DNA of 64,000 bases from CAYOPZ01 sp964406005 (GCA_964406005.1 CAYOPZ010000001.1:1-64000), one strand, 5' to 3'; shown: positions 57,301 through 63,203, counted from the stretch's first letter. Program-made: numbers and translations. Notes: generated by a model not told the origin, from the sequence alone.

Positions 57301-58986
57301 CTCGACGCGGTAAACATACAGTCGCCAACCTTCAGTACGGTAGCCGACGGTTCCTATAACCTGACCTATACGGTCACCGACAGCAAAGGCTGTATCGCAA
57401 AAGACCTGGTGACCATCACCAACGACAGGCCGGATGCAAACTTCGTTTCCAACGCGAAGCCGGCATGCGGTACGGTGACGGTAGATTTCACCAACCAGTC
57501 GACGGGAGCGGTATCCTACCAGTGGGACTTCGACGATCCCATGGACCCGGGTACCGTAACGGATACGGATCCGTCGCACGGATTCGCCAACTTCACCTCC
57601 CAGGTATACTATTTCAATGTCGAACTGGTAGCCTTCTCATCCAACGGGTGCACCGATACCTCGAGACAGGTCGTAACCGTATACCCGAGCATAGATGCAA
57701 GCTTTACCAGTGACCAGTATGAAGGTTGCAACCCGGTTGTAGCAACGCTGGATGCCATACCCGGCGGATCGAATTACTTCTGGGATTACGGCGACGGCAA
57801 TGCGGAGAACGCGGGAGCGCAGATCGTACACCAGTTCAACAATACGGGTACGGATTCCGTGACCTATACCGTATCCCTGACAACCACATCCTTCTACGGA
57901 TGCGTGGATACCAAAACACAGGAGATCACTGTATACCCGCTGCCTACGGTGAACTTCACCGCCGATCCCATCATACAGCAATACCCGGATGCAACGGTGA
58001 ACTTCAATAACCTGACAGCTACCGGATCCTGGTCATTCGAATGGAATCTCGGTGACGGAAACACCTCTAATGAGTTCAGCCCGTCGCATACCTATGCGGA
58101 ACCCGGGATGTACACGGTAACGCTGACGGCGGAAACGGCCCTATGCGCGGACAGTGCCGTGCACCAGATAACCATTGAGCCGGCCTCGCCGGTGGCCGCC
58201 TTCTCAGAGCCTGCAGCAGGATGCGCACCGCTGGAGATACAGTTCGAGAACAACTCGCAGTACGGCACGAGCTATGTATGGGACTTCGGCAACGGAAGCA
58301 CCTCCTTCAAGGAGAACCCGACGTTCACATACTACGAATCGGGGATCTACTCGGTTACCCTGACCGTATTCGGGCCCGGAGGCACGGACAACTTTACACA
58401 GCTTATCGAGGTAAGCCAGACCCCGGCTGCCTATGCGACAGTGGCACCGCAGTTCGTATTCGTGAATGATGTTCCCGTGAAATGCTTCAACCTGACCACC
58501 GATACATCCGGTGTAACCTATCTCTGGGAATTCGGCGACAATCAGACATCAACCGAAGTCGAACCTATTCACGTATACCAGGAGCCGGGGCGTTTCGATA
58601 TCACGCTTACGGCCACCAACGCCAACCAGTGTTCGAGTTCATACACATTCTCGTACGTGGAAGTCGAGCCTGCCGGCGAACTGGTATTCCCGAACGTATT
58701 CAGGCCCAACCCGGACGGCCCGGGAGGCGGCGAGTATGTACCCGGACAGGACAATAACCAGGTATTCTTCCCGGGCGTCTACGACCAGGTGATCGAATAC
58801 GAGCTGACCGTCTACAACCGCTGGGGCGAGCAGATCTTCATAAGCCGCGATGTGAACATAGGTTGGGACGGATACCTCGATAACGGGAATATGGCCGAAC
58901 AGGGAGTCTATGTCTGGAAAGTCAAGGGCAAGTATGCCAACGGCAAGAATTTTGTCCACGTAGGCGACATCACGCTGCTGAAATAA
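39400..58986 (+). CDS. Giant T9SS type B surface protein with Ig/PKD repeat arrays
   Basis: A single uninterrupted frame of 6528 residues. Order: signal peptide (HWIRIPFLLVISLLFTNDIFSQ; ATG 39400 or 39418); divergent Ig-like domains to about 1267; 11 close PKD-like repeats of ~103 residues (about 1268-2405); three divergent relatives plus mixed Ig/PKD-like domains to about 3320; 27 Ig-like domains of ~97 residues (about 3321-5923), each with a cysteine pair (CED ... GTCAP); several PKD domains with YxWDFGDG-type motifs; and a C-terminal CHU_C/type B sorting domain (VFPNVFRPNPDG ... YNRWGEQIF). It should be exported through T9SS and displayed on the surface as a long fibre-like adhesin. Size is close to gliding adhesin SprB, but homology is not claimed. 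The first ~2.1 kb are AT-rich, the rest GC-rich. Confidence 0.92.
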   Translation: MKQNQTMKTHWIRIPFLLVISLLFTNDIFSQVVGNPGSSQSAVEVCVPAAYDITYRFEFISPANPTDDNRVLFRLIDIDDGSLISYRNYLNVPVQTGPGPLFRKYIEQTHRFDLPVDGDCEYKVEIFFYYEGTFVSSGTQIQYVGNWHTDDEANGTIQITPDIQEVCEGDSLIDFTFQDASDFACVDTSLQNPNSIERNVQFVYNTNPTIGQGIPNLSIDVYGTTVILTDANGDPVPNSWTVDPTDGSMVPAYSTPSGFYEGHIISTGFAPQGGSQLTYPISFPGDDTFVGDYFEVTVRNWNFCNMWNGSQSNPNDADAKTSTARIVIIDSPDPPTAPDKTICEGGDRTLTITSAPVGEFQWYSNPDRTGLLATGASYTQPQTAPGTYEYYVTDKAIAGNNCESQPTKVTLVINPIPNQPDINNTGPLNFCFDGGSTSVTLTADPNDPPSITSYQWYQDGNPFSTSNPIVLNQVSHSGDYTVRTYGVAPTYCASSLSNPITVNVYALATTTTPVDDETCDDDNMTTGNASFSVTTGGAAHTITWQRYNGIGYNDILGPTNPNDGCTYSGYATEDLSISSADIGMDTYRYRVKLLTTAGGCYTYSGSAGLTVHPVADVPTPSDETVCELDPAQFVSNATISSGSITAYQWQRRNGGWTNINAGTDGGVYSGYNTNTLDISSAAESMDSYRYRLVTTSDQGCQKRSNTGRLYVDPLADITTQPSDAEICSGENTSFTVTDDGNPTVTNYQWQRSTGGPFTDIGAGTDGGIYSNWDQATLTVTGATTARDGYQYQCVLTTGGPCTITSNAATLTVNPLPADLSGNVTVVEPRICYSDNTDITISGTEANVDYYLRTGGADVVGPESGPGLVTLNTGALTSNTTYEIHALYTDGTGCDLIFGSFLVTVNNELAVTASVADADATICIGDATTFSVGFTETGFGSGYTYDWSGDNGDNFSGNNVLFTPGAPGSPVTYTVTVADGFGPTVGQCEAIAQTPLTVNVLPGTPIITPNPGTTICYGSGTITLTAAASDALTYQWYEGGVPMTDSTDADIVLSEVAHSGSYTVRAYGINPTSCEGPLSAPTVVTINPLPTPSVSGANSVCFNATETYTTANVGGHSYLWTVNFGTAVTPLTNNSVDVQWDNGTGPGWVRVQETIDATGCVVETPQYSVTVLPGAPAGAPTGPTGVAEVCKNGSIALDCGDVADATQYVWDVSWLGVGDDDDFITGTSDINIDLTGVAAGNRSVKVKARNACGDGPWTGLKTFDINDLPDLSAASDNVCSDDNNSITLGIDNGGAYGITSVSYTINSITDNGMTDSDGTDREGLTGQPANVLQNETWTNVFTNNRNAVYSIIPVSDKNCSGLAEDVTVIVKPKPDLSSLSSTVCSKASSGITLAIDNGGVDITGVTYTVTSINAGGLTDHDGTDITGNSGGANLIANEQWLNLGTDDVDVIYTISPLGDNGCTGESETVTVTVKPQADLTTQTTTVCSKDATGITLTIDNGGGDVGSVTYTVNSINHGGLLTDYDGTDITGNSGGANLITNEEWQNTTANNVNVLYTITPQGSNGCPGEQEIITVTVRPEADLSAASNTVCSKDLSGLTLGIDNGGGDVGAVTYEITSISAPGLTDYDGTDRTGFTGGTNLLANEQWKNTTASNVDVDYTITPTGTNGCQGESEIVTLTVEPEADLSAISNTVCSKDLSGITLSIDNAGAAVGAVTYLITNINDGGLVDEDGTDIDGTSGGSNLLAGEQWRNTGANDVDVVYTIVPTGTNGCTGEAETVTLTVKPQADLSAASATICSRDNVGITLAIDNGGGDVGAVQYTVTLINDGGLIDDDGTDISGNTGGANIISNERWKNININNVNVIYTITPEGANGCTGEPETVTVTVRPEPNLSAITNTVCSKDLSGLTLSVDNGGGAVDPVTYTVTSINDNGLSDYDGTDITGNSGGTNLLAGERWQNTTANNVNVVYTITPTGNNGCAGEPETVTLTVRPEADLSDISNTVCSKDLSGITLSIDNAGATVGAVTYLITNINDGGLFDEDGTDIDGTSGGSNLLAGEQWRNTGANDIDVVYTIRPTGTNGCAGEEETVTLTVKPQPDLSALSGTVCSKSDVGITLAIDNGGGDIGAVTYFINSINHGGLLVDHDGTDITGTSGPSGYIFGEQWQNLTANDVDVVYNITPTGANGCTGEPENITITIEPEPDLAAASNTVCSKDGTGITLSIDNGGGDVGAVTYTVTSINANGLTDHDGSDLTGTSGPSNHISGDQWKNTTANDVNVIYTITPQGGNGCTGEPETVTVTVEPEADLSTITNTVCSKDVSGLTLSIDNGGGDVGAVQYTVDLVNDGGLTDLDGTDVTGTAGGSNILAAERWKNTTNSSVNVIYTITPEGANGCTGEAETVTLTVKPEPVVSVQTTTICSDVPLDYQILLDNFTNPGDNVTFTWPAPSLDPNVSGGTARGTPSAANITDVFTNVSGSTGDATYTITPYYDGCQGDDYNFVVTVGSEPVLADLDQDACSNVPTGLILDVDAGSVPAAEYNVLTRTVDPALAVIYQKTVPSSAVSDTFLQSETYRNLTGVPRTVVYSVEPVFGPGCVGNAKDITITVQPEPILALGQTKTVCSGVAIDMEVLLNPANTPAGSNFSWNLPVMSDASVQGTTASHIAADPPGTIHITDALDNYTGAPITATYYVIPQSANGCYGDSIPVVITIDPFPNTGTMDGDTALCGGATNKVYNVNATGGSQYTWDVPASLGTVAFGGGINDAFVIINASAGPATDTISVIEQNSYGCLGDTVKKGVEVFPSPPPSVITGDNPVCAGDTSKVYSVPDNAGSVYTWTLPPGSSIVSDPNLHEITVNFGTMSGNISVTETTVAGCVTGHTPLAVTVNPLPNAAITPDQSSICTGETVTFTATPASQPNYKFYVDGVLAQDGASDTYATDSLVNGEGVTVEVTNASGCSKVSSGSYVLVHDLPVVTLSSSDADDRICEETLVTFTAVSGTASGFNFLVNGVSAQNSPSTTFDIDTLHDGDIVSVIGTTVFGCSDTSNAITTTVDPLPVALFAGDATICETTSTDLTVTLSAGTGSFILDIDNGVGSISNYDSDDPISVSPAATTTYNLLSVQDANGCLVTAPHANITGAPTVTVNRDIVVTIEPTPVTDCPGEDVLFQVAVTGTSPVYQWRKDGSDLSDGGNISGATTDQLNIDDISAADAGNYDVKITGACQPDSSNVVALTVLEDISITSDPVDVTECPGDTITFGVAATGTSPTYRWRKNGTPLLDGGSLSGSLTDTLTISGITTLDAGTYDVIVSGTCEPDTSATATLALNTPPQISTQPVAATVCEDGATSFSVDAGATTSPTYQWEVDDHLGGGFAAITPGAPYSGENSASLAINPAVSAMNGFTYRVLVGGTCSPGIYSSEVDLTVNEKPEITVQPTDSTVCEDASVTFSVNPGATTTPVYYWEVNDGGGFDTITGAPYIGYNTSQLGILNTVSSQNGYQFRVNISGACAPDVISNIATLTVNEKPEIGTDPVDATECEDGLVTFTVDPGATTAPAYQWQVDAGAGFQDISGGVYSGETTATLTADPISSGMNGYRYRAKITGTCAPEAISSPASLTVDEKPEILADPSDVTVCEDDNTIFVVNEGVTTDPAFAWEYNTGSGWNPVPADAMHSGITNDTLYITAAPSTSDGWLYRVTVSGKCAPSVTSAQAELTVNDRPEILSQPVDSTICEDANAAFTVDAGATTGVTYQWQVSTGGSFSNIFGGLYSGENSATLSITGAVSTMNGYRYRVLVGGDCTPSLVSDTAVLTVLDKPEVLINPVDATICEDGNTLFGIDAGVTTSPVYRWQVNDGGGYVDVVASAIYSGEDTDTLNITGAPSSMTGYEYQVIVSGTCAPDATSGEATLIVWEKPEIIAQPQDSTICESGGASFGVDAGMTTNPSYQWQVDQGSGFGNVSGALYSGQNSATLNIFNAPSTMNGYLYRVIVSGNCAPADTSASALFTVNDRPEILTQPSNATVCEDGSTLFGIDAGVTDGATFVWEVNDGGGFAAIAPGAPYSGEDTDTLDINPAVSAMNGYTYRVVVSGICTPPVTSNTVYLTVNEKPEILTQPSDTTVCEGLTAVFSVDAGVTTSPAYQWQVNDGGGWADATGGVYVNDNTPNLGITSTSTPMHGYQYRVIVSGACAPADTSVTATLYINETPEISVHPSDTTQCEDGNVIFGVDAGVTTAPAYQWQVDQGFGFINATGGVYSGENTDTLTITGITSAMHGYKYRVVVSGTCAPPVNSNQAFLYVNEKPEVVVDPSNVTMCEDDNAIFVVNPGVTTGPTFQWEYDTGSGYGPVPADAIHSGVDNDTLFLTAVPSASDTWQYRAVVSGTCAPDATSTAALLTVYDRPEITLQPEDSTICEDGDAAFTVDAGLTTGATYQWQVSTGGAFLNVFGGVYSGENTATLQITGAPNFMDGYMYRVMIGGACPPDITSDTATLTVLEKPEIVSQPMDDIICEDDSTFFGINAGVTTGAVYRWQVDDGGGYADVAASAIYAGEDTDTLLVRGALSTMTGYTYRVIVSGTCAPADTSADAELTVYEKPEITSQPSDSTICENGDAGFSVVAGSTTSPGYQWQVNDGGGWANAFGPVYTGTFSADLQITNAPSSMNGYLYRVIISGACAPADTSVEVTLTVNEKPEIVVQPTDPVVCEDGSTIIGIDAGVTTNPAFEWQVNDGGGYVTANFGPYTDWDTDTLVIDPATSGMDGYTYQVIVSGTCTPQATSDEVTLTVDEKPEVLEQPSDSTVCEGSTAGFSVDAGVTTQPGYQWQVNDGGGWSDISGGDYFGYITSNLLLTTTSSAMDGYQYRAVISGKCAPADTSNAATLTILENPEILSQPEDTTECEDGTVKFGVDPGITTGPTFQWQVDEGSGFGDITGGIYSDYDTDSLIVAGITSAMHGYRYRVIVGGTCAPEVTSDPAQLFINEKPEISSDPADEAVCEFDGATFTVAAGVTTDPEYKWEYDQGIGSWIDVPTDATYPNPDSSVLVITTTDISMDGFKYRAVVSGKCAPGVTSGEATLTVYQRPEITLQPVDEIICEDGNTAFTVDAGLTTNPTYQWQVSTGGGFNNVGGAVYSGETTATLTLTGAPSGMDGYLFRVIVSGQCNPSVTSDTATLTVLQKPEVLAHPDDAAECEDGSVIFRVDPGLTTAPAYQWQENSGSGWGDLSESATYVGVTNDTLTVNNLTAGMHNNEYRVVISGTCTPDATSNSAVLTIYDKPEIVTQPVDRTICEDGNTTFTVDAGVTTSPAYQWQVDMGSGFNNVSGGFYSGQNSATLNVTGAVSAMNGFKYRVIVSGYCAPSDTSAEVTLTINEKPEVTGHPANAMVCEDGNTGFKVDAGVTTNPVYEWQVNDGGGFVTADFGPYSNWDTDSLEIAGVTSAMNGYLYRVKITGDCTPEAFSNNAVLFVQEKPEVLADPQDSVICENGNAAFTVDAGVTASPSYQWQENDGGGWTDVSDGGKYVGSQTSNLSIFNGEDFMDGYRYRVVVSGACTPDATSADALLTVNTRPAIVSSPTDAVICENGDTSFTVSATGSDLTYQWEVDQGSGYSPVSDGGVYSGATTPTLTLTSPDRTYDGYKYRVLVSGYCTPAASSGIARLTINTAPEISDQPDDVALCEFNNTNFQVSAAGGGLSYQWQENDGGGWSDISDAGNYIGTATPNLNIFTVDSAMTGYRYRVVISGQCTPDATSAEATMTVNTAPLITAHPQDTITCETVSAGFSVSAVGTGLTYKWQENNGGGFTDLVEGGTYTGTDAATLSINAPPVSMNGNTYRVIVSGTCVPPTTSNIGQLTVNTFPAIMTHPDSYEICEDDNVTFIAAASGTGITYHWQENSGSGFTDISDGGIYSGANTTTLTLTGIPTTNDGYRYRLQVRGTCAAINSSAADLTVNPNPSANITGDGDFPLVCGGLPLALNGNPSGGSGTYSSHLWTGDVLPLDAVNIQSPTFSTVADGSYNLTYTVTDSKGCIAKDLVTITNDRPDANFVSNAKPACGTVTVDFTNQSTGAVSYQWDFDDPMDPGTVTDTDPSHGFANFTSQVYYFNVELVAFSSNGCTDTSRQVVTVYPSIDASFTSDQYEGCNPVVATLDAIPGGSNYFWDYGDGNAENAGAQIVHQFNNTGTDSVTYTVSLTTTSFYGCVDTKTQEITVYPLPTVNFTADPIIQQYPDATVNFNNLTATGSWSFEWNLGDGNTSNEFSPSHTYAEPGMYTVTLTAETALCADSAVHQITIEPASPVAAFSEPAAGCAPLEIQFENNSQYGTSYVWDFGNGSTSFKENPTFTYYESGIYSVTLTVFGPGGTDNFTQLIEVSQTPAAYATVAPQFVFVNDVPVKCFNLTTDTSGVTYLWEFGDNQTSTEVEPIHVYQEPGRFDITLTATNANQCSSSYTFSYVEVEPAGELVFPNVFRPNPDGPGGGEYVPGQDNNQVFFPGVYDQVIEYELTVYNRWGEQIFISRDVNIGWDGYLDNGNMAEQGVYVWKVKGKYANGKNFVHVGDITLLK
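43201..46616 (+). repeat. Tandem array of 11 PKD-like repeats (~310 bp each)
   Basis: Eleven in-frame units, each beginning PDLSxxSNTVCSK and ending NGCTGEPETVTVTVKPE, follow without linkers within the giant gene. Unit 1 is the most divergent. Units 5 and 8 are almost identical in DNA, with matching positions 927 bp apart (for example 44471 and 45398), which equals three units, so a three-unit block seems to have been duplicated. Three further divergent relatives follow to about 47.5 kb. Confidence 0.88.
49360..57168 (+). repeat. Tandem array of 27 Ig-like domains with seven-domain higher-order period
   Basis: Each unit (~290 bp) runs PEIxxQPxDSTVCEDG ... YQWQVNDGGG ... MNGYRYRVxVSGTCAP ... 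LTVNEK. Units resemble each other most at a distance of seven: 4/11/18 share EY-x-TGSG and VPADA; 5/12/19 share QVSTGG; 6/13 share ASAIY-x-GEDTDTL; 15/22 share FGPY-x2-WDTD. Block boundaries at 49360, 51391, 53416 and 55441 give 2031, 2025 and 2025 bp. The fourth block is partial and its last four domains have drifted. Confidence 0.88.
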
Positions 58987-59004
58987 ACAGGATACGCGAA
59001 AAGG

Positions 59005-60249
59005 TTACATTAAAAACAACCCGACCGGAACGGCCATTATATCTTTTTCAAATGTTTTGACCTCCTGGTCATTTGAAAGAACATAGCGTCCCAGTACAGG
59101 TTTGTCAAGAATTGTATCGATCCTCTTTAAATTTCCAATATCGGCTTTGGTAATGTTGGAACTCATTTTTATCTCCAATGCGTAATAACCGTTTTCCTTT
59201 TCTATGATAAGATCCACCTCCAGGCCCTCCTGCGTCCTTAAATGATACAGGCTGACAGGCAAACCAGAGGTTTTAACCTGTTTATGGATTTCCCCGGTCA
59301 CCATGCTTTCGAATTCCGGCCCGGTCATACCTCCTCTTTTCTGCAGAACGGCCAGTTGAACCCCGGGATCGAGGTAATGCAGCTTCGGACGCTTTACGAG
59401 CCTTTTTCTTAAATTCCTTGTCCATGGTCTCAGCAGTATGGCCTGATAGCTGATTTCAAGGTATTCAATAAATTTCTGCGCCGTAGGGATGGTAACACCG
59501 GCTTCTGCGGCAAGTCTGCTGAAATTAACCGGCTGACCCGTCAGCAGGGCACTCATCTGCTGAATCTTAACAAAAGGTTCCAGATTACGGAAATCCGCCA
59601 GATCGCGTACATCCCTTTCAAGATATGTACAAATGTAATTCTTCAGCCAGTCATATTTTTCTTCAACTGACCATGACTCATTAAAAATCGCGGGATATCC
59701 CCCGAACCGGCTGTAGTGTTCAAGGACTGAATTCCTGGATGCATGATCCGGATGATGCTGAAAGCCGGGGGGCAGTTCTACCTGAATGCCCTTGACGATC
59801 TTTATAAAATAGGAATCTTCCACGGTTTCATCCCAGCCCCCGGTCATTTGCTCGGGTAAAGTCAGGGGAAACAGGTCCAGGACGGAGCACCTCCCGGCAA
59901 GGCTTTCCTTAACTTTCTCAAGTAGCAATAGCTGGCTTGACCCTGTAAGCACATACCGGGTTTCAGGAAACTGGTCGTAAGTGGATTTGATGCTTTCTAT
60001 AAGCGAGGGCTGTTTTTGCACTTCATCGAGAATGGCCCTGGGATAAGTGTTTTGCCATTGAGAAGCCGTCAGCCCGGAATACCGGATGCGCATTACCGGA
60101 TCTTCAATGGACAGATACTGATATCCCGGAAATACTTTCTTTACCAGCGTGGTTTTACCTGTCTGACGGGCGCCTGTCAGAACTATAATCCGGGGCGTAT
60201 CGGAACCTGATTTCTCCTGAAGTATCACTGCAAGAGTCCTGTTTTTCAT
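59005..60249 (-). CDS. DUF4143 family AAA+ ATPase
   Basis: A 414-residue P-loop ATPase. Walker A is LTGARQTGKTT (near residues 24-34) and Walker B AILDEVQKQP; next TGSSQLLLLEKVKESLAGR (sensor-like), the DUF4143 winged-helix section (LAAEAGVTIPTAQKFIEYLEISYQAILL), and a C-terminal PD-(D/E)xK-like motif EVDLIIEKENGYYALEIKM. Same family as the gene at 1448 but clearly a different subgroup. No assigned function; such genes are mobile, patchily distributed loci. It faces the giant gene convergently with an 18-bp gap and carries an inverted repeat in its promoter region. Confidence 0.87.
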   Translation of the reverse strand: MKNRTLAVILQEKSGSDTPRIIVLTGARQTGKTTLVKKVFPGYQYLSIEDPVMRIRYSGLTASQWQNTYPRAILDEVQKQPSLIESIKSTYDQFPETRYVLTGSSQLLLLEKVKESLAGRCSVLDLFPLTLPEQMTGGWDETVEDSYFIKIVKGIQVELPPGFQHHPDHASRNSVLEHYSRFGGYPAIFNESWSVEEKYDWLKNYICTYLERDVRDLADFRNLEPFVKIQQMSALLTGQPVNFSRLAAEAGVTIPTAQKFIEYLEISYQAILLRPWTRNLRKRLVKRPKLHYLDPGVQLAVLQKRGGMTGPEFESMVTGEIHKQVKTSGLPVSLYHLRTQEGLEVDLIIEKENGYYALEIKMSSNITKADIGNLKRIDTILDKPVLGRYVLSNDQEVKTFEKDIMAVPVGLFLM

Positions 60250-60257
60250 TTCTATTT

Positions 60258-60310
60258 TATATTTTAGCGTAATTTATATAATGATACTATATATTTTACG
60301 CTAATATATA
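60258..60310 (-). promoter_or_regulatory. Inverted repeat in upstream region of DUF4143 gene
   Basis: TTAGCGTAA (60264-60272) and TTACGCTAA (60296-60304) form perfect 9-bp arms. The arms extend imperfectly into ~23-bp AT-rich arms around a 7-bp centre. The element starts 9 bp upstream of the ATPase ATG (60249), a likely operator for this gene. Confidence 0.5.
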
Positions 60311-60368
60311 AATTTATTTCCAGCTTCCTGCAGTTTTCTTCCAAGTATATCATCCTCTGCTGTATTCA

Positions 60369-60397
60369 TTGGGAAACAGGGGATTATTTTACCTTTG
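60369..60397 (+). promoter_or_regulatory. Promoter for wecB
   Basis: TTG (60369-60371), 18-nt spacer, TACCTTTG (60390-60397, exact TAnnTTTG). The predicted start near 60404 gives a 13-nt leader to ATG 60417, matching the gldA arrangement and excluding the GTG/TTG-type start 48 nt earlier. Confidence 0.6.
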
Positions 60398-60416
60398 TCA
60401 TGATTACAACAGCATT

Positions 60417-61496
60417 ATGAAAATTCTGACCATTCTGGGTGCGAGGCCGCAGTTCATCAAGGCTGCAACGTTCAGCGCCAGCCTGAATGATTTTAATAAA
60501 ACCGGGTCCGCAAAGATCTCTGAAAGAATACTTCACACAGGGCAGCATTACAATTACGAGCTGTCAAGACAGATCATCGAGCAACTGGGCCTGCCTTTGC
60601 CCTATATGAACCTGGGTATCGGATCCGGAAATCATAGCAGGGTAACAGGAGAAATGATGATTAAAACGGAAGTGCAGATACTGGCTGAAAAGCCCGACTG
60701 GGTGCTGGTCTACGGCGATACCAACAGCACGCTCGCCGGTGCCCTGGCGGCTGCCAAGCTGAATACCAGGGTTTGTCACATCGAGGCCGGACTGCGCTCT
60801 TTTAACAGGAATATGCCCGAAGAGATCAACCGTGTGCTTACAGATCATGTTTCCGATCTCCTCTTTGCCCCGACAATGGCTGCAGTTACAAACCTCCGGA
60901 ATGAAAATATACATCAGGGCGTTCACCATGTGGGAGATATCATGCACGACGCAGCCCTTCGGTTCGGGGAACTTGCCGGAAAACAGCCGGATATACGTAA
61001 ACGGCTGGGTATTTCCGGTTACCTGCTGGCAACCGTACACCGTCAGGAGAATACCGATAGCAAGGATCGTTTGTCGGTTATTTTCAATGCATTCGACAGG
61101 ATTGCCACACACGACTGCCCCCTGGTTCTCCCCATCCATCCGAGAACGGAAAAAATGATAAGGCAATTTGATATTACTTCCCGGAATAAATACCTGAAGA
61201 TCATCCCCCCCGTTTCATTCCTGGATATGATCACGCTTGAAAAAAATGCCAGGGCCATCCTGACGGATTCGGGCGGTGTCCAGAAAGAGGCCTATTTCCA
61301 TCAGACGCCATGCATCACCCTCAGGGATGAAACGGAATGGACCGAAACGGTCGAGGCAGGGTGGAACCAGGTCACCGGCATTAACGAAGAGGAGATCATC
61401 AGGGCAGTTGACAATGCCCGCCCGGGAAAAATCATCGAGGATTACGGAAAGGGCGATGCAGGCCGGAAAATGATCGAATTGCTGCTTGATTTCTGA
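60417..61496 (+). CDS. wecB: UDP-N-acetylglucosamine 2-epimerase, non-hydrolysing
   Basis: A 359-residue GT-B-fold enzyme that interconverts UDP-GlcNAc and UDP-ManNAc. Signatures: KILTILGARPQFIKAATFS, HTGQHYNYELSRQII, DWVLVYGDTNSTLAGALAAAKL, CHIEAGLRSFNRNMPEEINRVLTDHVSD, and LTDSGGVQKEAYF ... CITLRDETEW. Length and motifs are standard. It supplies ManNAc-type precursors for surface glycans and differs from the hydrolysing epimerase at 21859. The start at 60417 is supported by the promoter position and by the motif order. It lies upstream of a capsule outer-membrane protein gene. Confidence 0.95.
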   Translation: MKILTILGARPQFIKAATFSASLNDFNKTGSAKISERILHTGQHYNYELSRQIIEQLGLPLPYMNLGIGSGNHSRVTGEMMIKTEVQILAEKPDWVLVYGDTNSTLAGALAAAKLNTRVCHIEAGLRSFNRNMPEEINRVLTDHVSDLLFAPTMAAVTNLRNENIHQGVHHVGDIMHDAALRFGELAGKQPDIRKRLGISGYLLATVHRQENTDSKDRLSVIFNAFDRIATHDCPLVLPIHPRTEKMIRQFDITSRNKYLKIIPPVSFLDMITLEKNARAILTDSGGVQKEAYFHQTPCITLRDETEWTETVEAGWNQVTGINEEEIIRAVDNARPGKIIEDYGKGDAGRKMIELLLDF

Positions 61497-61569
61497 AAAA
61501 AACCTCCTTCGTATTCATTGAACAATTGCCTGAAATTTGTGTAAATTGTAAACCTGATTTCCGGGCTGC

Positions 61570-63198
61570 ATGAGATCCTTTTTACATAAATTCCGCTCCT
61601 GCAAACGATTTCCCGTCATGGCGCTTGTTGCGGTCTGCCTGCTTTACGGCCACACACGTGCCCAGACCGTCTATTACAGTGTACAGAATACGGACCTTTA
61701 TGCCTTCCTCGACGAGATGGCTTCCGGACAGCTGATCGACGTGAATGCGGCGGTAAAGCCCTATTCGCGTTTGTTCATCGCCCGGAAGCTGGATGAGCTG
61801 GACGGCCTTCGTGACCGGCTCAATGCCCGGCAGCAGAAAGAACTGGATTTCTACCTGAAGGATTTCAACAAGGAACTCAGGCCTGACAAACAATTCGATA
61901 AGCGTTTCGATGTTTTTTATTACAGGGATTCCCTGTTCACCTTTTCGGCCAACCTCATCCTGGGTGCGGAATACCATACCGGCGGCAGCGGGGATGCGTT
62001 TTTCTGGCGGAACGGGGCGGAAATATTCGCTTACGCGGGAAAGCACCTGGGTGTGTATGCAAGCCTGAGGGACCACCACGATCCAGAATTCCTCGTACGG
62101 GAACGCTACCTGACCCGGCGGATGGGGGGAAACCACAAGGGGAACGGTGATTTCGAGGAAATGCGCGGGGGGATCTCCTGGAGCTGGGAATGGGGCAATA
62201 TAGGGATTGTCATGGGCCACAATGCCTGGGGATCGGGTTACAACGGGACCAACATACAATCAGGCCGCACGCCCGCATTCCCGCGGATCAGCCTTCAGAT
62301 GAAACCCGCGGACTGGTTCGAATTCAATTATTACCACGGCTGGCTGGTATCGGAGGTGGTGGACAGCAGCCGTTCCTACTGGATCAACAACCTCGTGGGA
62401 GGCGATTACAGGGAGGTCATGCACCCGAAATACATCGCAGCCAACATGTTCACTTTCACTCCCGTGGAAAACCTGAAGGTCTCGGTGGGAAATTCCATCG
62501 TTTACACTGATGTAGGCGTCCACGCGGGATACCTTATTCCCGTATTCTTTTTCAAGGCCGTGGACCATACCGTCAATGCCGGAATGGACAACATGAATTC
62601 GCAGATGTACCTGGATGTCAGCTCCAGGAACATCCGTAACCTGCATCTATACGGCACCTGGTTCGTTGACGAGGTGAGCATAAGCAATATATTCGACTCC
62701 GGCAGCCATTCGAATTATTTCAGCTGGAAGCTCGGGGGAAGGCTCAGCAATTACCCCTTTCAGAATTTTTCCCTTACCGGGGAATGGACACGCAGCAATC
62801 CGAATGTTTTCAGGCATTATGTTCCCACCCTTACCTACGAATCGAATATGTACAACCTCGGTCATTACCTCGGCGACAATGCAAGGGAATATTACCTGGC
62901 GCTGGATTACAGGCCCTTCAGGGGGCTCCGCATGCAGGTCTCCTTCCTGAATGCAAAAAAGGGTCCCGACCATACGGAGCTGGGAACGCCCCGCCTGGGG
63001 CTGAAATTCCTTGAATCCGTGGAATGGGAGAATACGACCCTCCGTTTCAGGGCCCGCTACCAAATTATCAACGACGGATATGCCTGGGCGGAATACGCTC
63101 TCAGCAACATCAGGGGCAACGAAACCGACAAGTACACGCATCCTCTCCTGCACGGAAAGACCGGCACCCTGAGCATTGGAGCGAACTTCGGGTTCTGA
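61570..63198 (+). CDS. Wzi-like capsule assembly outer-membrane protein
   Basis: A 542-residue protein with a signal peptide (about residues 1-32, ending HTRAQ) followed by a largely beta-strand body rich in aromatic girdles (WSWEWGNIGIVMGHNAWGSG, WFEFNYYHGWLVSEVV, HAGYLIPVFFFKAVDH) and a terminal strand ending GANFGF, with an aromatic last residue as in outer-membrane barrels. It resembles the capsule assembly Wzi family, which anchors or organises capsule at the outer membrane. Position right after wecB supports a polysaccharide role. An alternative is a different large beta-barrel of similar size. Confidence 0.8.
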   Translation: MRSFLHKFRSCKRFPVMALVAVCLLYGHTRAQTVYYSVQNTDLYAFLDEMASGQLIDVNAAVKPYSRLFIARKLDELDGLRDRLNARQQKELDFYLKDFNKELRPDKQFDKRFDVFYYRDSLFTFSANLILGAEYHTGGSGDAFFWRNGAEIFAYAGKHLGVYASLRDHHDPEFLVRERYLTRRMGGNHKGNGDFEEMRGGISWSWEWGNIGIVMGHNAWGSGYNGTNIQSGRTPAFPRISLQMKPADWFEFNYYHGWLVSEVVDSSRSYWINNLVGGDYREVMHPKYIAANMFTFTPVENLKVSVGNSIVYTDVGVHAGYLIPVFFFKAVDHTVNAGMDNMNSQMYLDVSSRNIRNLHLYGTWFVDEVSISNIFDSGSHSNYFSWKLGGRLSNYPFQNFSLTGEWTRSNPNVFRHYVPTLTYESNMYNLGHYLGDNAREYYLALDYRPFRGLRMQVSFLNAKKGPDHTELGTPRLGLKFLESVEWENTTLRFRARYQIINDGYAWAEYALSNIRGNETDKYTHPLLHGKTGTLSIGANFGF

Positions 63199-63203
63199 AC
63201 CGG

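Noticed and set aside
39400..58986. Calling the giant gene sprB
   Set aside because: Only size and T9SS-dependent surface display are similar; the domain order is Ig/PKD-repeat dominated and no specific SprB relationship can be shown by eye.
60369..60416. Longer N-terminus for wecB
   Set aside because: The extension would include the promoter element itself, and the family motif KILTILGARPQFIKA starts at the ATG at 60417.
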